Assembly: GCA_902489475.1 (NCBI GenBank)
Contig: CABUAH010000033.1
Coordinates: 1 to 20,304, forward strand
DNA from: an uncultured Oscillospiraceae bacterium
GTDB lineage: Bacteria > Bacillota > Clostridia > Oscillospirales > Ruminococcaceae
Direction of reading: 5' to 3'
DNA: 20,304 bases
The notes below the pieces were generated by a model that was given only the letters and a program-made list of their open reading frames with translations, searched no databases and was not told the origin of the DNA. This document shows positions 13,747 to 20,304 of this stretch, piece after piece. Each line of letters begins with the position of its first letter. Within the stretch, counting starts at the first letter, position 1. The position numbers and the translations under genes were made by a program.

Positions 13747-14328
13747 CTATTTTACCTGATTGCCTTCAGTATTCTCATCGTTTTCAAATTGACTATACAG
13801 CGCATAAAATATTGAATTATATTTTTCCGTTGTTTCATCATCTTCAAAAACTGTTGTAGGTTTCATATCAACAATAATTCTCGACTGCTTGAGATAAACT
13901 ATATCAAAAGTAGTATCGTTTATCAATATTGTTTTCGAGCTCAGCTGCTTTGAGCCTTTTATCCTTTGCTCAGAAAGTAAAAACTCTCCTTTATCTGTAT
14001 TTAACACATATTTGACGTTTCCGGAAAGCCCGTCCTTGAGATATAAATTTCCTGCTGTATCTCTGGAAATACTTTTAATTTCTATTGACTCGGTTTCGTA
14101 CCTTTCCTTTTCCAAATCTTTATCAGATTTAAAATATATAATAAACGGCTTTATGAACAGTGCCATTATCAAAAGGTAAACCGCAACTACAAATATATTC
14201 CATATATTCATACCGTTTATTATAAAAACCAAAACTGCACACACAACAAACAAAACAGTTAAAATTACAACAAACTGCATTAAATCAGAAAAGTAAGAAT
14301 TCAAAATTTTATTGTATTTTTCTTTCAT
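13747..14328 (-). CDS. hypothetical membrane protein with two N-terminal helices
   Basis: I do not recognise this 193-aa protein. Residues 17-38 and 43-66 are two strong hydrophobic helices separated by a short loop (NGMNIW). The remaining 125 residues are soluble and beta-rich, with alternating charged strands (ESIEIKSISRDTAGNLYLKD, TILINDTTFDIVYL), and end in an acidic Asn-rich tail (ENDENTEGN). With both helices as a hairpin, the C-terminal domain would face the cytoplasm. The pattern recalls small PH-like membrane-attached domains, which is a guess. The ribosome site GGAGG is 7 bases before the ATG. It has its own promoter and lies downstream of, but separate from, the carboxypeptidase gene on the same strand. 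Confidence 0.75.
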   Translation of the reverse strand: MKEKYNKILNSYFSDLMQFVVILTVLFVVCAVLVFIINGMNIWNIFVVAVYLLIMALFIKPFIIYFKSDKDLEKERYETESIEIKSISRDTAGNLYLKDGLSGNVKYVLNTDKGEFLLSEQRIKGSKQLSSKTILINDTTFDIVYLKQSRIIVDMKPTTVFEDDETTEKYNSIFYALYSQFENDENTEGNQVK

Positions 14329-14367
14329 TATAAACCTCCAAACAAACTATGTTCAATACTTTGTTTT

Positions 14368-14396
14368 AGTATATCATAATCAGTCAAATATTTCAA
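14368..14396 (-). promoter_or_regulatory. promoter of the hypothetical membrane-protein gene
   Basis: On the minus strand TTGAAA (14396-14391), 17 bases, TATACT (14373-14368). The leader is about 35 bases. A perfect 12-base palindrome, AACTAATTAGTT, lies 12 bases upstream of the -35 hexamer on this strand (about 14408-14419) and could be an operator or the weak end of the previous gene. Confidence 0.75.
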
Positions 14397-14432
14397 GCTC
14401 AAAACTAATTAGTTAAAAACATGACTCCCACA

Positions 14433-15926
14433 TTATTGATATACTGATGTTATGCCCAGATACTCCTCAAGGCACAGACCGCTGTCGTATACGGCTTTTG
14501 CATTTTCCTTGCCAAGATAGCGAATATGCCACGGTTCGTATTTAAAGCCTGTAATTTTTTCCTTATTTTTTGGATAACGAACTATAAATCCGTATTCAGC
14601 ACAGTGTTCATACAGCCATTTAGCCTCAGGAGTATTTTCAAAAGCTGAGGACGCATTATTAACGTCAAATGCAAGACCTGTCTGATGCTCGGAATGTCCC
14701 GGACGAGCTGAAAACCTGTCCGTTGCCTCAACACCGTTGCAATAAACGTAATTGTTATAAAGCTGCTTCTGATAACTATATGATCGGTAACCCGAAACGA
14801 CATACAGCGAAATGCCATCGTTAGCAGCAGCTGCAGCCATCTCATTAAAAGCTTTCTGTGCTTGCAAATTTACACCCGGATCATAATTTTTCGGTAAAGA
14901 ATAGGTTTTGTTTACTACCAGTATTCCGTTTATATAAGTCGCTTTGGTTTGTGTTTGTGTTGAAACAGTAAAGTTGTTTGCATTGGAATAATATCTCTTG
15001 CCGTTTCTCGTTACATATCCGCACGCCTTTATGTAATATTTTGTGCCGGGTTTAAGTTTTCCTATGTTAAACGACGGTGAACTGCTTACATATGTTTTGT
15101 GTCCGTTGTGATCTTTGTTATCTGACAACCATATGCAATATCCATCTACCTGTTTTTTATCAAATGTTACGCTTATCAAACTCTTAGTCGAGGATTTATA
15201 TTTTACAGTCGCAGCCGGTACGGCTTTTGTTTTTATTGTTTTTACAACAGGCTTTGACCAATGGTTTATCCCCCTACTTGAAATATATGAGAACGCTTTG
15301 ACATAATATGTTGTATTTTGCTTCAAGCACGCACGAATAAAGCTTGGAGATTTTGTTCTGATTACATTGCTGTTTTTAAATGACTTATTATCCGACAAAT
15401 AGATAACATATCCGGTTGCGCCATTTACCTTGCTCATTTTTCCCGAAACGGTAAAGTAGGTCGAGCTCAAAGACTGTATATCGGGCGATTTGACATTTGC
15501 AGTTGTTAAATAGAATTTCTGCGGAACAGAATAATATCTCTTGCCGCCCTTGTCAACAAAGGTAGTCGCTTTAACATAATATACAGTATTTTCCTCAAGG
15601 CCGCTTATTGTAAAAGCAGTCTTTTTGCTAGTGTAAGTTTTGCCGTTTTTGAAATTGTTATCCGCTGATACAATTACACAATAGCCGTCAACATTCTCCT
15701 TCTCATCAAATGTAAATCCAATAATGTCCGGGCGAGTGAATCTGCTCTTTACAGTTACTTTCGGCAAGTTAGCTGTATCTATAGCATTAATGCCGCCATC
15801 GCTTATTGAATAATAATCCTTAGCCCCGGCTGAAATATAAGCCGGTGATACAGCCGATATTGACAAGATCATAACAGATAACAAGAGCAATGAAAGTATA
15901 CGTTGTTTAATGCTTATTTTCATCAT
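14433..15926 (-). CDS. secreted VanY-type D,D-carboxypeptidase with fibronectin-like repeats
   Basis: This is a 497-aa exported protein. An N-terminal signal peptide (basic MMKISIKQR, then a hydrophobic stretch with LSLLLLSVMI) is followed by a likely cleavage site near SAGA. Residues about 55-323 form three fibronectin type III-like repeats, each with a TYYVKA-like strand (YYVKATTFV, YYVKAFSYI, YYIKACGYV). The C-terminal domain is a zinc D-alanyl-D-alanine carboxypeptidase (VanY/peptidase M15). It has SGYRSYSYQ (378-386), the zinc motif SEHQTGLAFD (His414, Asp421), and EPWHIRY (His467). It would trim the terminal D-Ala from peptidoglycan stem peptides outside the membrane. The start is ATG 15926 (or the adjacent 15923), since AGGAGG sits 6 bases upstream. 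The open frame extends ten codons upstream over this site. No van regulators are nearby, so a resistance role is not indicated. Confidence 0.9.
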   Translation of the reverse strand: MMKISIKQRILSLLLLSVMILSISAVSPAYISAGAKDYYSISDGGINAIDTANLPKVTVKSRFTRPDIIGFTFDEKENVDGYCVIVSADNNFKNGKTYTSKKTAFTISGLEENTVYYVKATTFVDKGGKRYYSVPQKFYLTTANVKSPDIQSLSSTYFTVSGKMSKVNGATGYVIYLSDNKSFKNSNVIRTKSPSFIRACLKQNTTYYVKAFSYISSRGINHWSKPVVKTIKTKAVPAATVKYKSSTKSLISVTFDKKQVDGYCIWLSDNKDHNGHKTYVSSSPSFNIGKLKPGTKYYIKACGYVTRNGKRYYSNANNFTVSTQTQTKATYINGILVVNKTYSLPKNYDPGVNLQAQKAFNEMAAAAANDGISLYVVSGYRSYSYQKQLYNNYVYCNGVEATDRFSARPGHSEHQTGLAFDVNNASSAFENTPEAKWLYEHCAEYGFIVRYPKNKEKITGFKYEPWHIRYLGKENAKAVYDSGLCLEEYLGITSVYQ

Positions 15927-16053
15927 AATCAGCCTCCTAAAAAGATTTAGTTTCAAGCAGTTTAATGGTGCTCAAAGGCAAAAAGTGCTAAGTTGATACA
16001 CAGTCACTATCGAAAAGTACAACTTGACACCTCAATTTGCTAACATAAGGTTT

Positions 16054-16082
16054 ATAATAACTATACCATAATTTAATTGTAA
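16054..16082 (-). promoter_or_regulatory. possible second promoter of the carboxypeptidase gene
   Basis: On the minus strand TTACAA (16082-16077), 17 bases, TATTAT (16059-16054). It is weaker than the upstream promoter. If used, it would start a leader that excludes the hairpins. Confidence 0.35.
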
Positions 16083-16172
16083 TTTATCGCACCCGTCGGC
16101 AAAGTTGATAAAAGGCGGCGCCGAATCGTGCGAATGCACGATAAATCAGCAAAAGCTGATTTCTTTAAGGTC

Positions 16173-16201
16173 ATTATAACATAAAAATAAGGTTATATCA
16201 A
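16173..16201 (-). promoter_or_regulatory. promoter upstream of the structured leader
   Basis: On the minus strand TTGATA (16201-16196), 17 bases, TATAAT (16178-16173). Transcription would start near 16166, at the foot of the first hairpin. Confidence 0.65.
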
Positions 16202-16314
16202 TGAAATAAGATAAATATGATTGGAAATTTCTCTTGAATTTTTTCTATGTGATTTAGGGTATACGGTTTATGGAATATAACATCTTTCAATACAACTTTA
16301 ATACCCTTTACATA

Positions 16315-16351
16315 AAAAGTTCCGAAAGGTCATACGCTTTTCGGAACTTTT
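16315..16351. terminator. terminator of the Fe-S protein gene
   Basis: AAAAGTTCCGAAA pairs with TTTCGGAACTTTT, a 13-bp stem that is A/T-flanked on both sides. It lies 21 bases beyond the stop codon of the minus-strand gene. Confidence 0.85.
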
Positions 16352-16371
16352 CATCAGATATTAAATTTGAC

Positions 16372-17073
16372 TTATCTATTAACTATTCTCCCGTCTGCTG
16401 AAATCGTTACTACCTGCCACGGAATAAATTTGCCGCTTGCCTGCAAAGCCTTTTTTGCAGCATTTTCAATACCTCCGCAGCACGGAACTTCCATACGCAC
16501 AACAGTGACGCTTTTAATGTCATTATTCTTAATGATTTCCGTAAACTTGTCCGCATAATCGCCCTCGTCGAGCTTAGGACAGCCTATGAGCGTTATTCTG
16601 CCATGAATAAATTCGTTATGGAAATTACCGTAAGCATAAGCTGTGCAATCTGCGGCAATAAGCAGATTTGCTCCGTCAAAATACGGCGCATTAACTGGAA
16701 CTAGCTTTATCTGTACCGGCCATTGAGAAAGCTGACTTGTCACATTTATAGAAACATTATTACTTGAATTATTCTCCCTGTTTATGCTTTTTGAATGTGT
16801 TCCAGGACAGCCGCAAGGCAAATCACCGACTTGCTTTTTCATTTTTGCTTTTAATACAGCCTCCTCGTCATATGCAGGGGCTTCACGTTCTTCAAAAGAA
16901 ATTGCATTTGTCGGACATGCAGGCAAACAATCTCCCAAGCCGTCACAATAATCCTCACGCATAAGCTTTGCCTTTCCGTCTACCATTCCAATGGCACCCT
17001 CGTGACAAGCCGCCGCACATGCTCCGCAGCCGTTGCATTTTTCTTCATCTATTTTTATGATCTTTCTTATCAT
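16372..17073 (-). CDS. 4Fe-4S dicluster ferredoxin-like protein
   Basis: This is a 233-aa iron-sulfur protein. The N-terminal domain has two clusters: CNGCGACAAACHEG (Cys13, 16, 19, 23) and CDGLGDCLPACP (Cys43, 49, 53). The second has an unusual CxxxxxC spacing seen in this family. A linker (about 70-105) contains PCGCPG. The C-terminal domain has alternating strands with LIAADCTAYAYG, LIGCPKLDEGDYADKF and VPCCGG, giving a further Cys set. Proteins of this build are often annotated as ATP-binding or Fe-S protein and often sit beside a Crp/Fnr regulator in anaerobes, sometimes with the hybrid-cluster protein Hcp. The ribosome site GGAGG lies 6 bases before the ATG. It is transcribed divergently from the regulator across a shared 106-base region. 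A role in redox or nitrosative stress is inferred. Confidence 0.85.
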   Translation of the reverse strand: MIRKIIKIDEEKCNGCGACAAACHEGAIGMVDGKAKLMREDYCDGLGDCLPACPTNAISFEEREAPAYDEEAVLKAKMKKQVGDLPCGCPGTHSKSINRENNSSNNVSINVTSQLSQWPVQIKLVPVNAPYFDGANLLIAADCTAYAYGNFHNEFIHGRITLIGCPKLDEGDYADKFTEIIKNNDIKSVTVVRMEVPCCGGIENAAKKALQASGKFIPWQVVTISADGRIVNR

Positions 17074-17107
17074 TTTTTACCTCCAAAAATTTTTTCAGAA
17101 TTTTTTA

Positions 17108-17136
17108 TTTATTCTGTGATCAAATTATAGTATAAT
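17108..17136 (+). promoter_or_regulatory. promoter of the Crp/Fnr regulator gene
   Basis: A perfect TATAAT at 17131-17136 has only a weak -35 (TTTATT, 17108-17113) at 17-base spacing, as is common for activated or autoregulated genes. It overlaps the -10 of the divergent promoter. Confidence 0.55.
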
Positions 17137-17158
17137 GAAAAAAATAAATATGTTGTAA
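17129..17158 (-). promoter_or_regulatory. promoter of the Fe-S protein gene
   Basis: On the minus strand TTACAA (17158-17153), 18 bases, TATACT (17134-17129). The -35 falls within the palindrome at 17151-17166. Confidence 0.5.
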
Positions 17159-17166
17159 ATCCAACA
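17151..17166. promoter_or_regulatory. candidate Crp/Fnr-type operator
   Basis: TGTTG-taaatc-CAACA is a perfect 5-6-5 palindrome, the spacing typical of Crp/Fnr-family sites. It lies just after the predicted regulator transcription start and over the -35 of the divergent Fe-S gene. Binding could repress both. Confidence 0.55.
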
Positions 17167-17179
17167 AACGGAGGAAAAA

Positions 17180-17857
17180 ATGAAAAAAGATTTTGAAATC
17201 ATTAAAAGATGCCCTTTATTTGATAAAATGGACGATAAAGAACTAAATGCTATTCTAAAAAGTCCATACACTAAAATTCAGAACTTTTCAAAAAACCATA
17301 CTGTAATTGCAGATGGCAGTAATACCGATCATATTGGAATCGTTATTTCGGGCTCGGTTCAGATCGTCAGAAACGATTACTACGGCAACCGCAGTATTAT
17401 TGCGCATATTGAACCTCCTCAGATTTTTGCGGAAGTGTTCGTATTTTCAGAGGTAAAGGCTATGCCCGTAAGCGTTATTGCTGCAAGCGATAGCAGAATA
17501 ATGCTAATCAAACCTAAAGATATTCTAAATAAAAACCCTGACGGAAACGCTTACTATACAAAACTTTCAAATAATCTTTTGCGGATCGTTACTGGAAAAA
17601 ACTTAAAGCTTAACGAAAAAATAGAGATCATTTCTAAGCGCAGCACCCGTGAAAAAATTATGACTTTTTTAATGTCTCAAGCAAAGCTGAACAAAAGCAA
17701 TACTTTCACCATACCCTATGACCGACAGGCGCTTGCCGATTTTCTTGAGGTAGACCGAAGCGCAATGTCTGCGGAGATAAGTAAGCTGCGTGCAGAAGGT
17801 ATAATTGAATCTAAAAGATCACAATTTAAATTAATCAGAAATTACAATGATCAATAA
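17180..17857 (+). CDS. Crp/Fnr-family transcriptional regulator
   Basis: This is a 225-aa regulator. The N-terminal cyclic-nucleotide-binding-like beta barrel spans about residues 12-120 (GIVISGSVQIVRNDYYGN, AEVFVFSEVKAMPVSVIA). A long dimerisation helix follows (about 122-152), then a winged helix-turn-helix at about 165-215 with IPYDRQALADFLEVDRSAM and SAEISKLRAEGII. The only N-terminal Cys is Cys11, so it cannot hold an FNR-type [4Fe-4S] sensor cluster. The cAMP-binding Arg/Ser pair is also not evident. The effector is unknown; haem, nitric oxide or a small metabolite are possibilities from relatives. The ribosome site GGAGG stands 5-6 bases before the ATG. Its probable target is the divergent Fe-S protein gene and its own promoter. 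Confidence 0.88.
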   Translation: MKKDFEIIKRCPLFDKMDDKELNAILKSPYTKIQNFSKNHTVIADGSNTDHIGIVISGSVQIVRNDYYGNRSIIAHIEPPQIFAEVFVFSEVKAMPVSVIAASDSRIMLIKPKDILNKNPDGNAYYTKLSNNLLRIVTGKNLKLNEKIEIISKRSTREKIMTFLMSQAKLNKSNTFTIPYDRQALADFLEVDRSAMSAEISKLRAEGIIESKRSQFKLIRNYNDQ

Positions 17858-17912
17858 ATCCATTTCTGAGGACACTCAGTACCGCTTTTGAAGTTACTGC
17901 AAATATATGGTA

Positions 17913-18269
17913 TTAATTTTTAAACAGTGCCCAATAATATCGGTGGTTTGATTTTGGAAAGTCACTCATTATCCCGTGTTCAGGATCGTAAAATGTTCCG
18001 TTATAAAAAAGCGACCAATGCCAGCACCTTGGTGTTTCAAGGCTCAATAGACAAAACTTCGGCAAATCCTTTTTATCAACAACCGCACATCTTTCATCAG
18101 ATATATTCATTCCGAATTTTCTGAATACCATTTTCATTTCTTTTAAAGTAGTTTCTCTGTCGTTACCGAGATATTCAATTATCTCATCAACTGTTTTATC
18201 CAGTGCCATTGCAAGTACAGCTTGTCCGCATTGCAGGTCGGTAGGCTCATGTATATATCTGATATTCAC
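17913..18269 (-). CDS. small C39-like papain-fold cysteine peptidase
   Basis: This is a 118-aa single-domain protein with a papain-like layout. DLQCGQAVLAMAL (Gln13, Cys14) provides the oxyanion Gln and nucleophile. CWHWSLFYNGTFYDPEHG provides His84 and Asp95. The spacing and the LQCGQAxLAMxL helix match the C39-like family, whose members cleave bacteriocin or GG leader peptides when joined to ABC transporters. Free-standing copies have other or unknown roles. It has no signal peptide, so it should be cytoplasmic. The start is a GTG at 18269, with GAGGGG about 7 bases upstream. No transporter or leader peptide gene adjoins it. No promoter is visible between it and the terminator of tRNA-Thr, 37 bases upstream, so expression may depend on read-through. 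All catalytic residues are kept, so it is probably active. Confidence 0.75.
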   Translation of the reverse strand: MNIRYIHEPTDLQCGQAVLAMALDKTVDEIIEYLGNDRETTLKEMKMVFRKFGMNISDERCAVVDKKDLPKFCLLSLETPRCWHWSLFYNGTFYDPEHGIMSDFPKSNHRYYWALFKN

Positions 18270-18305
18270 TTCAGCACCCCTCTTTCATCATTTTCCGTAA
18301 AAACA

Positions 18306-18328
18306 AAAAAGCCCGTAAACACGGACTT
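18306..18328 (-). terminator. terminator of tRNA-Thr
   Basis: On the minus strand AAAGTCCGT-GTTT-ACGGGCTTT (one G-U pair), followed by TTTTG. It starts 34 bases after the tRNA CCA. The stem is fully paired only on the minus strand. Confidence 0.8.
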
Positions 18329-18361
18329 TACAGTACTGCTATCTATTTCATCAGTACAAAA

Positions 18362-18437
<76 letters not shown>

Positions 18438-18452
18438 ACTCAACAGTAATTT

Positions 18453-18481
18453 ATTATACACTACTTTCACTAGCTTGTCAA
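18453..18481 (-). promoter_or_regulatory. promoter of tRNA-Thr
   Basis: On the minus strand TTGACA (18481-18476), 17 bases, TATAAT (18458-18453), a full consensus. The mature 5' end is 16 bases downstream of the -10. Confidence 0.9.
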
Positions 18482-18558
18482 GAAAAAAGTTGTACACCTT
18501 TTGTACGCCTTTGACAAAAACAATTTTCAGATTGTATGCTTGAATTAAGTTTTTCCTA

Positions 18559-18588
18559 TTGACAAATATGCCATCGTCATGTTATGAT
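18559..18588 (+). promoter_or_regulatory. promoter of metK
   Basis: TTGACA (18559-18564), 18 bases, TATGAT (18583-18588). Transcription would start near 18595, shortly before the SAM riboswitch. Confidence 0.75.
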
Positions 18589-18611
18589 AATAAAGCTGAC
18601 AAATCGGCATC

Positions 18612-18713
18612 CTTATCACGAGCGGTGGAGGAATCAGGTCCTTTGAAGCCCGGCAACCTATTATAAAATAAGGTGCTAAATCCTGCGGATATTCCGAAAG
18701 ATGAGGTTATAAG
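18612..18713 (+). promoter_or_regulatory. SAM-I (S-box) riboswitch upstream of metK
   Basis: The S-box core is clear: TTATCACGAGCGGTGGAGG, then GAAGCCCGGCAACC, GGTGCTAAATCCTGC and TTCCGAAAGATGAG in order. P1 closes between CTTAT (18612-18616) and ATAAG (18709-18713). The 3' strand of P1 can instead pair downstream (TAAGTTT with AAACTTA, 18710-18725), and a terminator hairpin follows. Bound S-adenosylmethionine would favour termination and lower metK expression. This is standard feedback on SAM synthesis. Confidence 0.95.
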
Positions 18714-18724
18714 TTTTGAAACTT

Positions 18725-18757
18725 AGCATTCTTATTTCGGAGAATGCTTATTTTTTT
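18725..18757 (+). terminator. riboswitch-controlled terminator in the metK leader
   Basis: AGCATTCT (18725-18732) pairs with AGAATGCT (18741-18748), followed by TATTTTTTT. It is 20 bases before the metK start codon, the expected expression platform. Confidence 0.9.
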
Positions 18758-18776
18758 GTATGAAAGGACGAAAAAT

Positions 18777-19961
18777 ATGTCGAAGTATCTTTTTACATCA
18801 GAATCAGTTACTGAGGGTCATCCGGATAAAATCTGCGATGCAGTTTCAGACGCTATTTTGGACGAGCTTTTATCAATTGATCCATATTCAAGAGTTGCCT
18901 GCGAAACCGTTACTACAACAGGAATGGTTATGTGCATGGGTGAAATCACCACAAAGGCTCAGATTGATATACCTGCAGTTGTCAGGAAAACAATATCTGA
19001 AATTGGCTACACAAGCGATGAGTTTGGGTTTAATGCTAACACCTGTGCTGTATTTACAACTATAGACAAGCAGTCCCCCGACATTGCTCAGGGAGTTGAC
19101 AACGCTTTAGAGGGAAGAGAAGAAAGCTTAAATGACATTGGTGCGGGAGATCAGGGAATGATGTTCGGATATGCCTGTGATGAAACACCTGAGCTTATGC
19201 CTTTGCCTATCAGCCTTGCTCACAAGCTTGCCAAAAGACTTACCGATGTCAGAAAATCCGGACTTCTCCCCTATCTTCGTCCGGACGGAAAAAGTCAGGT
19301 AAGTGTTGAATACGATGAAAACGGAAATGCAGTTCATGTTGATACTGTTGTCATCTCAACTCAACATTCCGAAAACGTCGCTCTTGAACAAATAAGAGAA
19401 GATATTATCAAATATGTCATAAAGGAAATTATCCCTGACAATCTTTTAGATGAGAATACAAATTACTATGTAAACCCGACAGGAAGGTTTGTTGTCGGCG
19501 GACCTATGGGTGATTCGGGACTTACAGGAAGAAAAATTATTGTTGACACATACGGCGGAATGGGTCGTCACGGCGGCGGTGCTTTTTCCGGCAAGGATCC
19601 GACAAAGGTCGACCGCTCTGCTGCTTACATGGCAAGATATGTCGCTAAAAATATAGTTGCAGCAGGACTTGCAAAAAAGTGCGAGGTTCAGCTTGCATAC
19701 GCTATAGGAGTTGCATCCCCTGTTTCAGTAATGGTAGATGTTAACACATTCGGAACATCAAGCATAAGCGGAGATGATATTGCAAAAGCTGTAAAACAGG
19801 TTTTTGACCTTCGTCCATCTGCAATCATAAAAGAGCTTGATCTTCGCCGCCCTCAATACAAACAACTCGCCGCATACGGTCATATGGGCAGAGAGGATTT
19901 ATCAGTTAAATGGGAGAGAACCGATAAGGTCGATGAATTAAAGGCTGCATTGGGAATTTAA
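18777..19961 (+). CDS. metK: S-adenosylmethionine synthetase
   Basis: This 394-aa enzyme makes S-adenosylmethionine from methionine and ATP. The start [20 protein letters not shown] holds the ATP-binding His and Asp. [18 protein letters not shown] is the methionine adenosyltransferase signature. [20 protein letters not shown] is the glycine-rich phosphate loop with the catalytic Lys. The length is usual. The start is the ATG at 18777 ([10 protein letters not shown]), with AAAGGA about 8 bases upstream. The longer open frame begins inside the leader terminator and is not used. Expression is under the SAM-I riboswitch in the leader. The product supplies the methyl donor and also the radical SAM enzyme at 2266-4119. 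No clear terminator follows within 60 bases. Confidence 0.97.
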   Translation: MSKYLFTSESVTEGHPDKICDAVSDAILDELLSIDPYSRVACETVTTTGMVMCMGEITTKAQIDIPAVVRKTISEIGYTSDEFGFNANTCAVFTTIDKQSPDIAQGVDNALEGREESLNDIGAGDQGMMFGYACDETPELMPLPISLAHKLAKRLTDVRKSGLLPYLRPDGKSQVSVEYDENGNAVHVDTVVISTQHSENVALEQIREDIIKYVIKEIIPDNLLDENTNYYVNPTGRFVVGGPMGDSGLTGRKIIVDTYGGMGRHGGGAFSGKDPTKVDRSAAYMARYVAKNIVAAGLAKKCEVQLAYAIGVASPVSVMVDVNTFGTSSISGDDIAKAVKQVFDLRPSAIIKELDLRRPQYKQLAAYGHMGREDLSVKWERTDKVDELKAALGI

Positions 19962-20045
19962 ATTAATTCGTAATTCGGAGGTCGGAATTCGGAATTTTAG
20001 AGTAATTCGTAATTCATAATGCGTAATGCGTAATTAATAAGTTGG

Positions 20046-20082
20046 AACAAACTTTGAGATAATAAAACGCATTCCTGCACAT
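20046..20082 (+). repeat. 37-base intergenic repeat, copy 2
   Basis: It matches 7138-7174 with two mismatches (AACAAACTTTGAGATAAT against AACAAACTTGGAAATAAT, then identical to TGCACAT). In copy 1 the hairpin partner follows after 19 bases. Here the partner arm GAATGCGT comes about 60 bases later, so the hairpin seems interrupted. Confidence 0.8.
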
Positions 20083-20223
20083 TACCGTTAGGAGGTTGCT
20101 TGCACCTCACAAAATAAACTACACGCCAAATCCGAATGCGTGTAGGATTTGGCTCTCACGGCTTTTCCTCGACCTCAAATTCCAAAAACAGAGGGCAAGG
20201 GGGTGAGGTGTTTGAAAGGGAGT

Positions 20224-20265
20224 GCAGAGGGTAAACTAAGGAGAGGGGTAAGTCCCTCTGCTTTT
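20224..20265 (+). terminator. terminator-like hairpin near the window end
   Basis: GCAGAGGG (20224-20231) pairs with CCCTCTGC (20254-20261), followed by TTTT. It could end metK read-through or an RNA from the preceding structured segment. Confidence 0.5.
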
Positions 20266-20304
20266 GGTGGGTTTTATTATCCTGCCCCTTCTCCTAGGTT
20301 TGCC

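Larger units (their letters stand above)
15927..16371 (-). other. long intergenic region / structured leader before the carboxypeptidase
   Basis: A minus-strand transcript from the promoter at 16173-16201 would have a leader of about 240 bases. In transcript order it can form AAATCAGC-TTTT-GCTGATTT (16162-16143), then TCGTGC-ATTC-GCACGA, then a TCGGC/GCCGA stem. Two alternative long-range stems compete with these: ATTTATCG with CGATAAAT, and TCGCAC with GTGCGA. Both would disrupt the TCGTGC hairpin. I do not recognise a known riboswitch class (no S-box, TPP, c-di-GMP or ydaO core). No coding frame is present. The remainder, 16202-16314, is AT-rich without visible features. Confidence 0.45.
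19962..20304. other. gene-free 3' end with interleaved inverted repeats
   Basis: No coding frame of note lies in these 343 bases. Part one (19964-20040) is a cluster of short AT-rich repeats (TAATTCGTAATTC, GGAATTCGGAATT, AATGCGTAATGCG). Part two carries the 37-base repeat copy and several helices. These are ACGCATTC (20067) with GAATGCGT (20134), ACACGC (20121) with GCGTGT (20138), GCCAAATCC (20125) with GGATTTGGC (20145), and CACCTCAC (20103) with GTGAGGTG (20203). The last 60 bases include a terminator-like hairpin. No promoter was recognised. The region may continue beyond the window. Confidence 0.5.

Noticed and set aside
14433..15926. VanY-type gene as part of a vancomycin-resistance cluster
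   Set aside because: No vanR/S, vanH, ligase or vanX genes are nearby. A signal peptide and fibronectin-like repeats point to ordinary cell-wall remodelling.
16024..16058. TTGACA and TATAAT on the plus strand as a promoter
   Set aside because: The spacer is 23 bases, too long for sigma-A, and no plus-strand gene follows.
17180..17857. Regulator as an oxygen-sensing FNR
   Set aside because: Only one Cys (Cys11) is in the N-terminal region, so the four-Cys cluster of FNR cannot form.

Overview
The window looks like a chromosomal segment of a low-GC, spore-forming Firmicute, most likely a gut-type clostridium (Oscillospirales/Ruminococcaceae-like is an inference). The evidence is spoVAD-spoVAE, strong AGGAGG-type ribosome sites, many sigma-A promoters of TTGACA-17-TATAAT type, a SAM-I riboswitch in front of metK, and AT-rich intergenic DNA with intrinsic terminators. 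Most genes are housekeeping or metabolic. The unusual material is in the intergenic gaps.

Layout. At 1-1212 a possibly 5'-truncated membrane-anchored protein is followed by a self-inhibited (class II) Fic protein with its own promoter. At 1230-1510 lies a short, non-autonomous IS200/IS605-type remnant that still carries the first codons of an IS200 transposase. At 1626-4686 (minus) is an operon of flavodoxin, B12-binding-type radical SAM protein and DUF2344 partner; an HD-domain protein is transcribed divergently. At 5452-5733 is a compact locus with the full architecture of a type I toxin-antitoxin pair (Fst/par-like): a 27-aa hydrophobic peptide on the minus strand, a convergent antisense RNA with its own strong promoter, a shared bidirectional terminator, and direct repeats that let the RNA pair over the toxin start codon. 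tRNA-Leu(UAG) and a ZIP metal transporter follow.

At 7249-9890 (minus) is an operon of galK, a D-2-hydroxyacid dehydrogenase and rpiB, divergent from spoVAD-spoVAE (10061-11433). Phosphoglucomutase (11758-13476) has its own promoter. With galactokinase and RpiB it suggests a local sugar-phosphate theme. At 13747-15926 (minus) are an unrecognised two-helix membrane protein and a secreted VanY-type D,D-carboxypeptidase with fibronectin-like repeats. The latter sits behind a long leader with mutually exclusive hairpins.

At 16372-17857 an Fe-S protein and a Crp/Fnr-family regulator diverge around a TGTTG-N6-CAACA palindrome. At 17913-18437 (minus) are a mini C39-like cysteine protease and tRNA-Thr(GGU). 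At 18559-19961 is SAM-riboswitch-controlled metK. The last 340 bases hold no gene but have interleaved inverted repeats and a second copy of a 37-base intergenic repeat first seen at 7138.

Most start codons were moved from the longest open frame to the one with a well-spaced ribosome site. All functional calls come from reading motifs; no database search was possible.
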